This document shows, piece by piece, positions 1 to 7,456 of a DNA stretch of 17,070 nucleotides. Source of the DNA: an uncultured bacterium. Lineage in GTDB: Bacteria > Fidelibacterota > Marinisomatia > Marinisomatales > UBA1611. The notes below the pieces were generated by a model that saw only the letters and a program-made list of their open reading frames with translations, was not told where the DNA came from and searched no databases. The position numbers and the translations under genes were made by a program. The DNA is taken from contig CALKMQ010000180.1 in NCBI GenBank assembly GCA_938092125.1, positions 1 through 17,070 on the forward strand, given 5' to 3'. Position 1 is the stretch's first letter. Every line of letters starts with the position of its first letter.

Positions 1-1
1 T

Positions 2-1126
2 GATATTGTAATTTGGGACCGTAAATTATCAGAAGATGAAATAAAATCATTATACAATTCTGGTTTAGGCATAGACCCAACTATAGATACACTAAATTAC
101 AAAAGCTCTGAAAATCTCATCGCTTTTTGGCCATTTAGTGAAGGTTTAGATAGCTCTATTACAGATTTTAGTGGTAATGGTTTTGATGGGCAAATATCAG
201 GTGCTAGTTGGGTAAATATCGAATCTAAGCTTAATCCCATTGTAGAAATACTAGAAGCAGAAGAAGAGCAGGATGTTTATCAAAAAGAATTATGGGGGAA
301 AATAACAGATAAGAATGGAAAACCACTTTATCAGGCTAAGGTTGTATTGACAGGTTTTCATAATGAAGAATTTAAATGGGAAACAAATATCTTAACGAAT
401 AGGAGGGGTGACTATGAGATCAATGATTGTCAGCCCTGGGATAAATTCACTGTTTCATTAGACGGGTACGAAACTAAAAATTTCTCTCCTGAAGATTCAG
501 TCTTTTTAAAAAGTCCAGTTGACTTTACATTAATTCAAAAAATTGAAGATGTTCCATCTATTGATAGTTCGATGTATGCTGAGATTTCTAAAGAGGCAGA
601 AGAAAATTATGAAATGATCCAATATATGATAAATTCTGCAAAACAGAATCAGGTTATATCTATTCCTGAGGGAATTAACATCGTTTCAAAACCTATCATT
701 GTAAATAAAAAAATAAATATTACTATTCAGGGTATTCTTTCATCAGGCATAGTATTAATTGATAGTAACCAGCCTGTTTTCATCATTAATAATTCATCAA
801 ACATTGTATTGCAGCATCTTATTCTTGGACATGATATTTCTTCAGAGGGGAACCATGATTCAGAGATTGTAAGGATTAATAATGGCAATAATATATATGT
901 TAATAGTTGTGAAATTAGTGGGGACGCGGCTATAGGATTAAAGGCCGTTGGCGTAAAGAGTCTGACCATCTCTAGTTGCTTTGTGCACGATAATAGTTGG
1001 TTTGCATTTTCTTTTCAAAAATGCGACAATGTTACCATTGAAAACTCTCGATTAATTGACAATAAAGAAGTGTTGTATAAAAGGTCTTCTAATGTCGTAC
1101 TTCATAGTAATATTGTTAAAGATTAA
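2..1126 (+). CDS. Secreted multidomain protein, 3' fragment (LamG-like, carboxypeptidase-regulatory-like, beta-helix)
   Basis: The reading frame is open from base 2, so the 5' end lies outside the window; 374 residues remain. Residues 1-21 look like the end of a LamG/concanavalin-like domain (IWDRKLSEDEIKSLYNSG). A second LamG-like opening follows around residues 40-70 (AFWPFSEG, DFSGNGFDG) but stops early. An acidic linker leads to a carboxypeptidase-regulatory-like beta domain from about residue 98 (GKITDKNGKPL, then RGDYEI and GYET). From about residue 214 (ISIPEG) to the end, the pattern of short strands, turns and Asn/Ser ladders fits a right-handed parallel beta-helix. These domain types are common in extracellular adhesins and polysaccharide-active proteins. 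No C-terminal sorting domain is visible, so the export route is unclear. A TTG at 347 is in frame but internal. The substrate is unknown. Confidence 0.8.
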   Translation, partial: DIVIWDRKLSEDEIKSLYNSGLGIDPTIDTLNYKSSENLIAFWPFSEGLDSSITDFSGNGFDGQISGASWVNIESKLNPIVEILEAEEEQDVYQKELWGKITDKNGKPLYQAKVVLTGFHNEEFKWETNILTNRRGDYEINDCQPWDKFTVSLDGYETKNFSPEDSVFLKSPVDFTLIQKIEDVPSIDSSMYAEISKEAEENYEMIQYMINSAKQNQVISIPEGINIVSKPIIVNKKINITIQGILSSGIVLIDSNQPVFIINNSSNIVLQHLILGHDISSEGNHDSEIVRINNGNNIYVNSCEISGDAAIGLKAVGVKSLTISSCFVHDNSWFAFSFQKCDNVTIENSRLIDNKEVLYKRSSNVVLHSNIVKD

Positions 1127-1144
1127 ATTTCTTTAATATCTTTC

Positions 1145-1855
1145 ATGCAAACGAAAGAAAGAATATTATTTTTTATTTTACCCTCTTTTGCCATTTGTGC
1201 ATTCATTGTTCTTGTAATTTTTGGTGCCTTATCATACAAAGGAGGAAATAATTTAGATCAGGATGTAATAGGGTATTCTTTTGCTAATAATTACCTTAGT
1301 GATTTGGGTAGAACGAAATCAGTTGCTGGCCATATTAATTCAGTTCCCTTCTATTGCTTTAATGGTGGGCTCATAATGTTGAGTGTTGTTTTCTCACTTT
1401 ATTTTTCATTTTTGCCATCTCTTTATGATGAAAGTACTAATGTCCAAAACATATCTCGAGTCGGATCTATTTTTGGTTTTTTGGCTAGTATTTGCTTTGC
1501 CGGAGTAGCGTTTACACCTGCTGATGTATTATTAGATCCTCACATATTTTTCGCTGATTGGTTATTTCGATTAATGAACTTATCAATTATCTTTTATGCT
1601 ATTTCTTATATTATAATGAAAAAAAATTATTTCATTTTTTCCTTTGTTTTTGGGCTTGTTGCATTATTTGTAAGCTCACATATTATACTGTCTGACTTTG
1701 GACTAGCAAAATTATTTAATGAACCACACACCGTAAGGGTGCTGTCCCAAAAAGCCGCTTCTATTGCACTTCTTATTAGTGTACCTTTAATGACAATCTA
1801 TAACCGACAACGTTTACAATCAGGCCCTGTAGTTCTTAAGATTTTATCTTTATAA
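1145..1855 (+). CDS. DUF998-like integral membrane protein
   Basis: This is a 236-residue hydrophobic protein with about six predicted membrane segments, near residues 8-30, 69-91, 106-128, 135-158, 162-182 and 200-219. The motif NNYLSDLGRT (48-57), just after the first segment, and the later PHIFFADWLFR region resemble the DUF998/Frag1-like family of six-helix membrane proteins, whose biochemical role is unknown. The start ATG has no clear Shine-Dalgarno sequence. It lies 18 bases after the preceding stop codon, inside an AT-rich stretch. Cotranscription with the two small genes downstream (39-base gap) is possible. The family call rests on motif memory and topology only. Confidence 0.65.
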   Translation: MQTKERILFFILPSFAICAFIVLVIFGALSYKGGNNLDQDVIGYSFANNYLSDLGRTKSVAGHINSVPFYCFNGGLIMLSVVFSLYFSFLPSLYDESTNVQNISRVGSIFGFLASICFAGVAFTPADVLLDPHIFFADWLFRLMNLSIIFYAISYIIMKKNYFIFSFVFGLVALFVSSHIILSDFGLAKLFNEPHTVRVLSQKAASIALLISVPLMTIYNRQRLQSGPVVLKILSL

Positions 1856-1894
1856 TAATCAACATATTATCTAAAACATAAAAAGGAGGCTGTA

Positions 1895-2179
1895 ATGAAA
1901 CAGTATGCAATTGGATTTATTTCTGCAATTATGCTATTTCTTGTGGTAATCGTATCAGCAGGATTTGCTCCCGCTCCAAATTTTGGTATGGCGGGGAAAT
2001 ATCAAATTGATACATTGCTTATTAAGCAAGAGGATTATTTAGGGAATAAAAGTTATGAGGTCTTATACACCATTTTTGATACATCTACTGGTGATATAAA
2101 ACAAACAAGAAGAGTACCTCACAGTAATTATATAGCAAAAAAAATACAAAGACAAAAGTCTGCATTTGATTATAAATAG
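1895..2179 (+). CDS. Small exported or membrane-anchored protein, paralogue of the next gene
   Basis: This 94-residue protein begins MKQYAIGF, followed by a hydrophobic stretch to about residue 24, so it is either secreted or anchored by an N-terminal helix. The mature part has a KYQI strand and the pattern FDTSTGDIK, then a basic C-terminus. The next gene has the same plan (MKKYSIG start, RYEYI, FDKRTGK), which suggests an old duplication. A perfect AGGAGG sits a few bases before the ATG, making this the strongest ribosome binding site in the window. No function is recognised. Similar short proteins of the form [KR]Y-strand plus D-x-x-TG may form a lineage-specific envelope family, but this is inference. 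Confidence 0.75.
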   Translation: MKQYAIGFISAIMLFLVVIVSAGFAPAPNFGMAGKYQIDTLLIKQEDYLGNKSYEVLYTIFDTSTGDIKQTRRVPHSNYIAKKIQRQKSAFDYK

Positions 2180-2194
2180 ATAGAGGAGTTTATT

Positions 2195-2443
2195 ATGAAA
2201 AAGTATAGTATCGGGATATTAACAGGACTTATGCTTGGTATAGGAAGCGTGTTTTTATTAGGATCATCTACTATTAACTCTGGTGGAGATCGCTACGAGT
2301 ATATTAGTGGTTCAACTGTAGATTTAAAAGTCTTTGATAAACGTACGGGCAAAATGTTCGTTCGAGGTCGTGATTTTGTTACGGAATATGATATAATTAA
2401 TGGTTATTATAGAGTTCGAACATTTAATTTATATGAAGAATAG
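2195..2443 (+). CDS. Small exported or membrane-anchored protein, paralogue of the preceding gene
   Basis: This 82-residue protein has a hydrophobic N-terminus (MKKYSIGILTGLMLG, to about residue 25). A short predicted beta-rich part follows: RYEYISG, VDLKVFDKRTGK and repeated YRVR/VRGR strands. The N-terminal KKYSIG and the Y-strand plus D-x-x-TG pattern match the 94-residue protein immediately upstream. A good Shine-Dalgarno sequence (AGAGGAG) precedes the ATG. The 15-base gap to the upstream gene and 16-base gap to the dehydratase gene leave little room for a separate promoter, so it may be cotranscribed with both. Function is unknown. Confidence 0.7.
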   Translation: MKKYSIGILTGLMLGIGSVFLLGSSTINSGGDRYEYISGSTVDLKVFDKRTGKMFVRGRDFVTEYDIINGYYRVRTFNLYEE

Positions 2444-2459
2444 ATAGTACTTCTAACAA

Positions 2460-3407
2460 ATGATTAAACAAAATATAGATAGAGCAGCATCAAGAATAAG
2501 AAAATACGTTCAGAAAACTCCATTTGAAAAATCTGAAATGATATCTAAGATGACTGGAGCTGAGGTTTGGCTAAAGATGGAAAATCAACAGCACACAGGG
2601 TCATTTAAGTTTAGAGGAGCGATGAATAAAATGCTTACTTTGAACCAGCAGCAATTAGATTCAGGTATCTATGCTGCATCAACAGGCAATCATGGAGCAG
2701 CTGTTGCTTATGCTAGCCAAATTCTAAAAGTCCCTTGTATTGTTTATGTTCCAGAAAAATCTTCAGAAGCAAAATTAGCTAACATGATGAGTTTTGGTGC
2801 TGAAATCAGAGTATATGGCGTAGATTGCATGGAAGGTGAGATAAAAGCTAGAGAAGTAGCAAGTAAAACGGGAGGAGTATACGTTTCTCCTTACAATGAT
2901 GCTGAAATCATTTATGGACAAGGTACTATTTCTGAAGAAATACAATCCCAATGTGACGGCCTTGACGCCATTATAGTTTCAGTTGGTGGTGGTGGGTTGA
3001 TTAGCGGCGTTGGAGGTTACCTAAAATCAATTTGGCCTGATATGGAGGTAATAGCTGCCTCGCCTGAGAATCATGCGGTAATGATAAAATCATTAGAGAA
3101 AGGGGAGATAGTAAAAATCAACCCAAAGCCTACAATATCTGATGGAACAGCTGGTGGTGTTGAAGAAGGGTCAATTACTTTTGATTATTGTCAAAATTTC
3201 GTAGATCATACAATATTACTAACCGAGAAAGAAATTGAAAAAGGTTTAATACATGTGCTTGAAAAAGAACGAGTTTTAGTTGAAGGTGCTGCCGGTACAT
3301 CAGTAGCTGCTCTAATTAAGATGCAAAACCAGTTTAAGGGTAAGAAAGTTGGAATAATTCTCTGTGGTAAAAATATAAGTGTTGATGTACTTAAAAGAAT
3401 TTTATGA
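2460..3407 (+). CDS. PLP-dependent threonine/serine/hydroxyaspartate dehydratase-family enzyme
   Basis: This is a fold-type II PLP enzyme of 315 residues. It has the cofactor lysine in SFKFRGA (K50), the substrate loop STGNHG (74-79), the phosphate-binding GGGGL (176-180) and the cofactor-ring motif LCGKN (301-305), with Cys where many relatives have Ser. It lacks the C-terminal ACT-type regulatory domain of biosynthetic IlvA, so it is a short, unregulated or catabolic type. Known members eliminate water and/or ammonia from Thr, Ser or 3-hydroxyaspartate, and some racemise Ser. The next two genes overlap it by four bases each: an ornithine cyclodeaminase-family reductase and an aminotransferase. 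This context favours a 3-hydroxy-amino-acid or hydroxyectoine-type pathway (compare BhcB and EutB) over isoleucine synthesis. No Shine-Dalgarno sequence is visible before the ATG. Confidence 0.9.
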   Translation: MIKQNIDRAASRIRKYVQKTPFEKSEMISKMTGAEVWLKMENQQHTGSFKFRGAMNKMLTLNQQQLDSGIYAASTGNHGAAVAYASQILKVPCIVYVPEKSSEAKLANMMSFGAEIRVYGVDCMEGEIKAREVASKTGGVYVSPYNDAEIIYGQGTISEEIQSQCDGLDAIIVSVGGGGLISGVGGYLKSIWPDMEVIAASPENHAVMIKSLEKGEIVKINPKPTISDGTAGGVEEGSITFDYCQNFVDHTILLTEKEIEKGLIHVLEKERVLVEGAAGTSVAALIKMQNQFKGKKVGIILCGKNISVDVLKRIL

Positions 3408-4363
3408 AAATCTATGGACTCGAGGACATTAAACGGGTCTTACCACAAATTGACCTTACTCCAATAATTAAAGAAGGGTTTATAGCCTACTCATCAGGTC
3501 TTTCAGTTGTACCACCTGTTGGAGAATTATTATTTGAAGACCCTCCCGGTGACGTCCATATAAAATATGGTTATATTCAAAATGATGATTATTATGTTAT
3601 AAAAATAGCTTCAGGGTTTTATGGAAATCACGAATTAAATATACCGTCGAGTCAAGGTGGTATGATGATATTGTTTGATCAAAAAACAGGTAAAGAGGTT
3701 GGTATCTTAATTGATCAATGCTATTTAACAAATGTAAGAACAGCCATAGCTGGAGCAATATGCGTAGAGCTATTTGCACCTAATAATTTGAATTGTATTG
3801 GTGTTATAGGCACTGGAATACAGGCTAGGATGCAAATTGGTTATTTGAACAATCTCACTGATTGTAAAAAAATAAAAGTATGGGGTCGAGGGGAAAAAAG
3901 TGTTGAAAAATATATTGAAGAAATGTCTTTATTAGGATGGAATATTGAAAAAGCTCAAACCACAGATGAGATTGCTGCTACATGTGATTTAATTATTACA
4001 GCAACGCCATCGAAAGAGCCTCTCTTAAAATGTAAAAATCTTAAAAAAGGAACACATATAAATGCAATTGGATCAGATTCTCCTGAAAAAAACGAAATTG
4101 ATCATCAAATTTTTAAAATGACTGATCTAATAGTTGCAGATAGTATATCACAATGTTTGGAAAGAGGTGAAATTTCTCATGGGATTAGAGGGGGATCAAT
4201 TGAGCAAAAAAATATTAAAGAATTGGGGTCTTTAATTAAAAGTAAGAGTGACTATCATTGTCAAAGTAACCAAATTACTTTTGCTGATTTAACTGGAGTT
4301 GCTGTTCAAGATATTCAAATTGCTAAGGCAGTATTTAACGAGTGTAAAAGGTTGAAAACATGA
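3404..4363 (+). CDS. Ornithine cyclodeaminase/mu-crystallin family imine reductase or cyclodeaminase
   Basis: This 319-residue protein carries the family marks: IKIASG (Lys near 67), TNVRTAIAGA with the conserved Arg (112), the dinucleotide-binding GVIGTGIQAR (133-142), and AIGSDSPEKNEID (221-233) carrying the conserved acidic residue. Family members use NAD(P) and include ornithine cyclodeaminase, ketimine reductase (mu-crystallin), EutC of hydroxyectoine breakdown and iminosuccinate reductase BhcD. The start overlaps the dehydratase stop (ATGA, four bases), and the end overlaps the aminotransferase start in the same way. That indicates translational coupling and a shared pathway. If the dehydratase releases an imine such as iminosuccinate, this enzyme could reduce it to an amino acid. 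That link is inference, and substrate cannot be read from the sequence. Confidence 0.9.
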   Translation: MKIYGLEDIKRVLPQIDLTPIIKEGFIAYSSGLSVVPPVGELLFEDPPGDVHIKYGYIQNDDYYVIKIASGFYGNHELNIPSSQGGMMILFDQKTGKEVGILIDQCYLTNVRTAIAGAICVELFAPNNLNCIGVIGTGIQARMQIGYLNNLTDCKKIKVWGRGEKSVEKYIEEMSLLGWNIEKAQTTDEIAATCDLIITATPSKEPLLKCKNLKKGTHINAIGSDSPEKNEIDHQIFKMTDLIVADSISQCLERGEISHGIRGGSIEQKNIKELGSLIKSKSDYHCQSNQITFADLTGVAVQDIQIAKAVFNECKRLKT

Positions 4364-5469
4364 AGTTTGAAGAATTTGAATTAGAGAGAAATCAATCTCT
4401 TTTTGAGCATAAAGTTGATTTTAATTTGTCAGAAAGTGGTTTACATCCCTTGCCGTTAAAAGATATATTAACTTATGAAGAGCAACAGACTCTCTTAGAT
4501 ACTGAACTTATATATGGCTATACTAATGGGACACCACTTCTTCGAGATAGAATAACGGGACTTTATGAAGGCGCAAAACGCGAAAATATTTTAGCTACTT
4601 CAGGTTCAGCAGAAGCAAATTTTATAGCTATCATGACTACTTTAAATCCTGGTGATGAACTTATTTATATGGTTCCAAATTATTTGCAAATTAGAGGGAT
4701 TGCTCGTAGCTGTGGAGTCAAGGTAATTGAGTGTCCATTGCATGAGGAATTAGGATGGCAGTGGGACATTGATGAATTAAAGTCAAAAATTTCAAAAAAA
4801 ACAAAAATGATTGCAGTTTGTCATCCCAATAATCCTACTGGTTCTATTGTCTCAGCATATAATATGCGAAGTATCATAGATATAGCTTCTGAAAACGATT
4901 GCTGGATATTATCTGATGAAGTATATAGAGGTGCAGAATTAAACGGAATAGAATCACCATCTTTTTATGGCAGTTATGAAAAAACTATAGTCAATGCTGG
5001 TTTATCAAAAGCATATAGATTACCAGGCCTTAGAATTGGTTGGACCGTGGGACCTAGAAATTATATAAAAAAAGCTTGGGCTTTTCATGATTACACATCT
5101 ATAAGTATTGCATATCATAGTGATTGGGTTGCTTCAAAAATTTTAAAGAAAGAAAGGCGAAAAGAAATTTTAGATGGTACTAAAAAACATTTAAATGAAA
5201 ATATGAATACTCTGAGAAAATGGGTTGGTTCGTTAGATGGAAAGTTGAGCATGAATGTTCCTCAAGCAGGTGCGATAGCTTTTGTAAGAATACATATGAA
5301 CGAAAGTTCTGAAAAACTAACATATCATATAAGAGATAATTTTAGTGTCTTATTAACAGCGGGTAAATGGTTTGGGCTTGAGGGCTTTCTTAGGTTTGGA
5401 TATGGCTCACCAAGTCAGTATTTATCAGCAGCTCTTGAAAGAATAGCCACATCATTAAAAAAAATATAA
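4360..5469 (+). CDS. Class I/II PLP-dependent aminotransferase
   Basis: This is a fold-type I aminotransferase of 369 residues. It shows HPNNPTG (155-161, cofactor Asn), SDEVYRG (185-191, Asp to the pyridine ring), the Schiff-base lysine in SKAYRLPGLRIGW (K217), the phosphate-binding Arg (R225) and a C-terminal LRFGYG with the substrate-carboxylate Arg (R345). The chain is slightly shorter than the usual 390-400 residues and starts abruptly, without the typical N-terminal arm. It is the third gene of the coupled dehydratase-reductase-aminotransferase unit (ATGA overlap). In the described beta-hydroxyaspartate cycle the transaminase (BhcA) is, as I recall, of the class V serine/alanine-glyoxylate type, so this would be an analogue and not an orthologue. 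The amino donor and acceptor are unknown. Confidence 0.9.
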   Translation: MKFEEFELERNQSLFEHKVDFNLSESGLHPLPLKDILTYEEQQTLLDTELIYGYTNGTPLLRDRITGLYEGAKRENILATSGSAEANFIAIMTTLNPGDELIYMVPNYLQIRGIARSCGVKVIECPLHEELGWQWDIDELKSKISKKTKMIAVCHPNNPTGSIVSAYNMRSIIDIASENDCWILSDEVYRGAELNGIESPSFYGSYEKTIVNAGLSKAYRLPGLRIGWTVGPRNYIKKAWAFHDYTSISIAYHSDWVASKILKKERRKEILDGTKKHLNENMNTLRKWVGSLDGKLSMNVPQAGAIAFVRIHMNESSEKLTYHIRDNFSVLLTAGKWFGLEGFLRFGYGSPSQYLSAALERIATSLKKI

Positions 5470-5477
5470 TTTTTTTA
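5456..5477. terminator. All-AT dyad between convergent genes, possible bidirectional terminator
   Basis: TAAAAAAA (5456-5463) and TTTTTTTA (5470-5477) form a perfect 8-bp inverted repeat around a 6-base loop. It lies exactly where the plus-strand aminotransferase and the minus-strand ppk2 converge. The stem contains only A:T pairs, so it would be weak. The position and the T run on each strand are the main support. Confidence 0.35.
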
Positions 5478-5478
5478 G

Positions 5479-6263
5479 TTATAGAATTTCAGGAACATAA
5501 TTAAAGTTAGATCTTTCTGGCCTTTCATAAGAATCTGAAGGTGTTCGCTCTGGTAACTCTACTCGCTCGTGCTCTATGTCTTCATAATTGATTTTACTAA
5601 GAATATGCGAAATACAATTTATTCTTGATTTCTTTTTAACATCAGATTCTACAATATACCAAGGGGAAATATTGGTATCTGTGTGTTCAAGCATATTATC
5701 TTTTGCCTTAGAATAATCTTCCCATCTATTAATTGACTCTAAGTCCATTGGGCTCAGTTTCCAGACCTTGGTAGGATCATTGATTCTATCTTGAAAACGT
5801 TTTACCTGTTCATTTGCGCTAACAGAGAACCAATATTTTAAAAGGGTAATCCCAGAACCTATTAACATTCTTTCAAAGTCAGGAGCAGTTTGTAAAAACT
5901 CTATGTATTCTTTATCGCTGCAGAAACCCATTACTTTTTCTACTCCTGCCCGGTTATACCAACTCCTATCAAAAAGAACAATTTCTCCTGCCGCTGGAAG
6001 GTGAGAAATATATCTTTGGAAATACCACTGGGTTTTTTCTCGATCAGAAGGCTTTGCTAGGGCAGCAACTTTACAGCTTCTAGGATTAAGGTTTTCAGTA
6101 ATTCTTTTTATGGTACCACCTTTTCCAGCAGCATCTCTACCTTCAAAAAGGATAACTACTTTTTTTCATTTTCAATAACCCAATCCTGCATGTGAACAAG
6201 CTTAACTTGAAGCTCTTCAATTAGCTGGTTATACTTATTTTTAAATTCTTTTTTTTTGCTCAT
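5479..6263 (-). CDS. ppk2: Polyphosphate kinase 2 (PPK2), interrupted by a -1 frameshift
   Basis: PPK2 transfers phosphate between polyphosphate and nucleotides. The minus strand encodes an N-terminal 35-residue piece from ATG 6263 (MSKKKEFK to ENEKK) that ends at TAG 6158-6156. The rest continues one base back: VVILFEGRDAAGKGG (Walker A), SDREKTQWYFQRY (lid region), IVLFDRSWYNRAGVEKVMGFC (Walker B region), then the C-terminal part to the stop at 5479. Joined, the product is 261 residues, a normal length for a single-domain PPK2 with all the motifs intact. At the junction the codons read GAA AAA AAG TAG, so the phase is the heptamer A AAA AAG. The cause could be a lost A in the homopolymer (error or mutation) or programmed -1 frameshifting. 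AGGA about seven bases upstream supports the 6263 start. Confidence 0.85.
6159..6165 (-). other. A AAA AAG slippery heptamer at the ppk2 frame junction
   Basis: On the minus strand the upstream frame reads A(6165) AAA(6164-6162) AAG(6161-6159), directly followed by TAG (6158-6156). A one-base backward slip gives GTA next, which continues PPK2 with no missing or extra residue. The heptamer is the same as the E. coli dnaX slippery site and is in the correct phase. A weak hairpin (CCTT/AAGG with a TTTG loop) lies just downstream. An AGGA about 18 bases upstream is further away than the dnaX stimulator. Confidence 0.5.
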
Positions 6264-6421
6264 GATCATTCCTAATTCATTAAAAAGTATAGTAAAAATA
6301 TAATAGACCTTATTTAGTTGTTCAAATCCAATAATTATAAATAGATTTCAAATGCCCACTGCGGATAATTAGGGCTCCCACATACAACTGAAAGTTTTAA
6401 CTATTTAATTAGGGAAGCTCT
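6264..6421. promoter_or_regulatory. Divergent intergenic region between ppk2 and the repeat-protein gene
   Basis: This 158-base AT-rich region must hold promoters for both directions. For the plus strand, TTG (6318-6320) and TAGATTTC (6342-6349) lie 21 bases apart, one mismatch from the Bacteroidota TAnnTTTG element. For the minus strand, TTTG (6326-6323) and TATATTTT (6302-6295) lie 20 bases apart, also with one mismatch. Both are weaker than the sites at 9040 and 10242. ATTAGGG occurs twice before the plus-strand gene (around 6368 and 6409), the second close enough to act as its ribosome binding site. Confidence 0.3.
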
Positions 6422-7423
6422 ATGAAGAAAATATTATTTTTAGCTTTAGTTTATTTTATGCCAGTCAATGCCCAAAATAACCCGTGCTATGATGACCTCT
6501 ATTTATCCTTAAAAGCAACTGGACTCAATGCTATGACGACGAGAGAATATCATTATTTTACTCGCAAGGATGAGGAATGTTCTGAGTATAATACCTTCGA
6601 TAAAAAGTACTATGACCAATTAAATGAGATGCAAAATGAAATATATAGAATTGCAGAAAAAATTGGTGAACTAGATGAAGATATCAATCTTGAAAACATT
6701 TATGGATTAGGCCGCTTAAAAGCTACAGACCCTGAATTAAGAAGTCTTGCAATTATGCAATCAAAAGATGATGACATAAGAAATGAGTTTAATACTTTAT
6801 TGGAGAAATTGATTGTTCTTAAAAAAGAAATAAAAGAAGAAGAAAAGGAAAACGTTGGGCCCACTGATTTAGTTGTTAATTCGCTCACCGTAATTGATAG
6901 TTCAAATGGTGGTTACATTAGAACGATAAGTAAAGATGGTAAAAATACAGTTATGATTGGAAATCATCCTTCAGGTAGTGGAAGTGTAATTACTTATAAC
7001 TTGGAAGGAGCCCCTTCTGTAAGAATTGGATCAGATGGTAAATCTGATGGTTATATGAATGTAAAACGAAAATCAGGTAAAAATGCTCTATTTGTTGGTG
7101 TTGGAGATGATGGTAATAATGTTATTGTTAGTTCAAATTCAAAAGGGAACCCGTCGATTGTTGCAGGTGTAAATGATGATGATAATGGATATTTAAAAAC
7201 CATAAATAATCAAAATAATAGCTCAATTATCATCAGTTCTAAAAAAGATGGATCAGGTTATCTATCAACATTTAGCAACTCAGGTAAGCGGTCCTCTTTC
7301 ATTTCATCAGATAGAAATGGCAATGGTATGATTGGGCTATATGATAAAGATCAGAAACTTCAATATTCACAAAAAGGTATTAAGCCAGTTATAAATGAAA
7401 TACCTCGGGACAAGAAAAAATAA
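6422..7423 (+). CDS. Secreted protein with a coiled-coil segment and seven ~23-residue repeats
   Basis: A signal peptide (residues 1-17, cleavage near VNA-Q) is followed by a short domain with two Cys (C22, C53). A charged, helix-prone segment (about 63-143) that may form a coiled coil comes next. From residue 161 to 319 (nt 6902-7378) seven tandem units of about 23 residues follow, each roughly G-[YSM]-[ILV]-x-[TV]-x(4)-G-x(2)-[ST]-x(2)-I, with short Gly/Asp/Asn turns. Such regular short-strand repeats suggest a beta-solenoid or intertwined beta-prism shaft. The coiled coil before it would suit oligomerisation, as in trimeric fibres, but this is inference. No sorting tail or membrane anchor is seen at the Lys-rich C-terminus. 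Function is unknown. Confidence 0.8.
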   Translation: MKKILFLALVYFMPVNAQNNPCYDDLYLSLKATGLNAMTTREYHYFTRKDEECSEYNTFDKKYYDQLNEMQNEIYRIAEKIGELDEDINLENIYGLGRLKATDPELRSLAIMQSKDDDIRNEFNTLLEKLIVLKKEIKEEEKENVGPTDLVVNSLTVIDSSNGGYIRTISKDGKNTVMIGNHPSGSGSVITYNLEGAPSVRIGSDGKSDGYMNVKRKSGKNALFVGVGDDGNNVIVSSNSKGNPSIVAGVNDDDNGYLKTINNQNNSSIIISSKKDGSGYLSTFSNSGKRSSFISSDRNGNGMIGLYDKDQKLQYSQKGIKPVINEIPRDKKK

Positions 7424-7456
7424 TCTTACTTTTAAGATAAATAGTTGAGGACATAA

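Noticed and set aside
727..969. 80-residue minus-strand frame
   Set aside because: Antisense shadow of the beta-helix part of the first gene.
1116..1136. 7-bp dyad TTAAAGA/TCTTTAA around the stop codon of the first gene, as a terminator
   Set aside because: The stem is almost all A:T, no T run follows, and such dyads are expected by chance in DNA this AT-rich.
2460..5469. Hydroxyectoine degradation operon (EutB/EutC)
   Set aside because: The hydrolase and deacetylase of that pathway (EutD, EutE) are absent nearby, and a class I aminotransferase is not expected. Kept only as an alternative for the first two genes.
5479..5931. Separate 150-residue minus-strand gene starting at MGFCSDKEY
   Set aside because: The frame continues upstream through Walker A and B motifs of PPK2, and the MGFC Met is an internal residue of the conserved DRSWYNRAG...MGFC region.
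7423..7438. 6-bp dyad ATCTTA/TAAGAT after the repeat-protein gene
   Set aside because: Too short and AT-rich to call a terminator, and it lacks a T tract.
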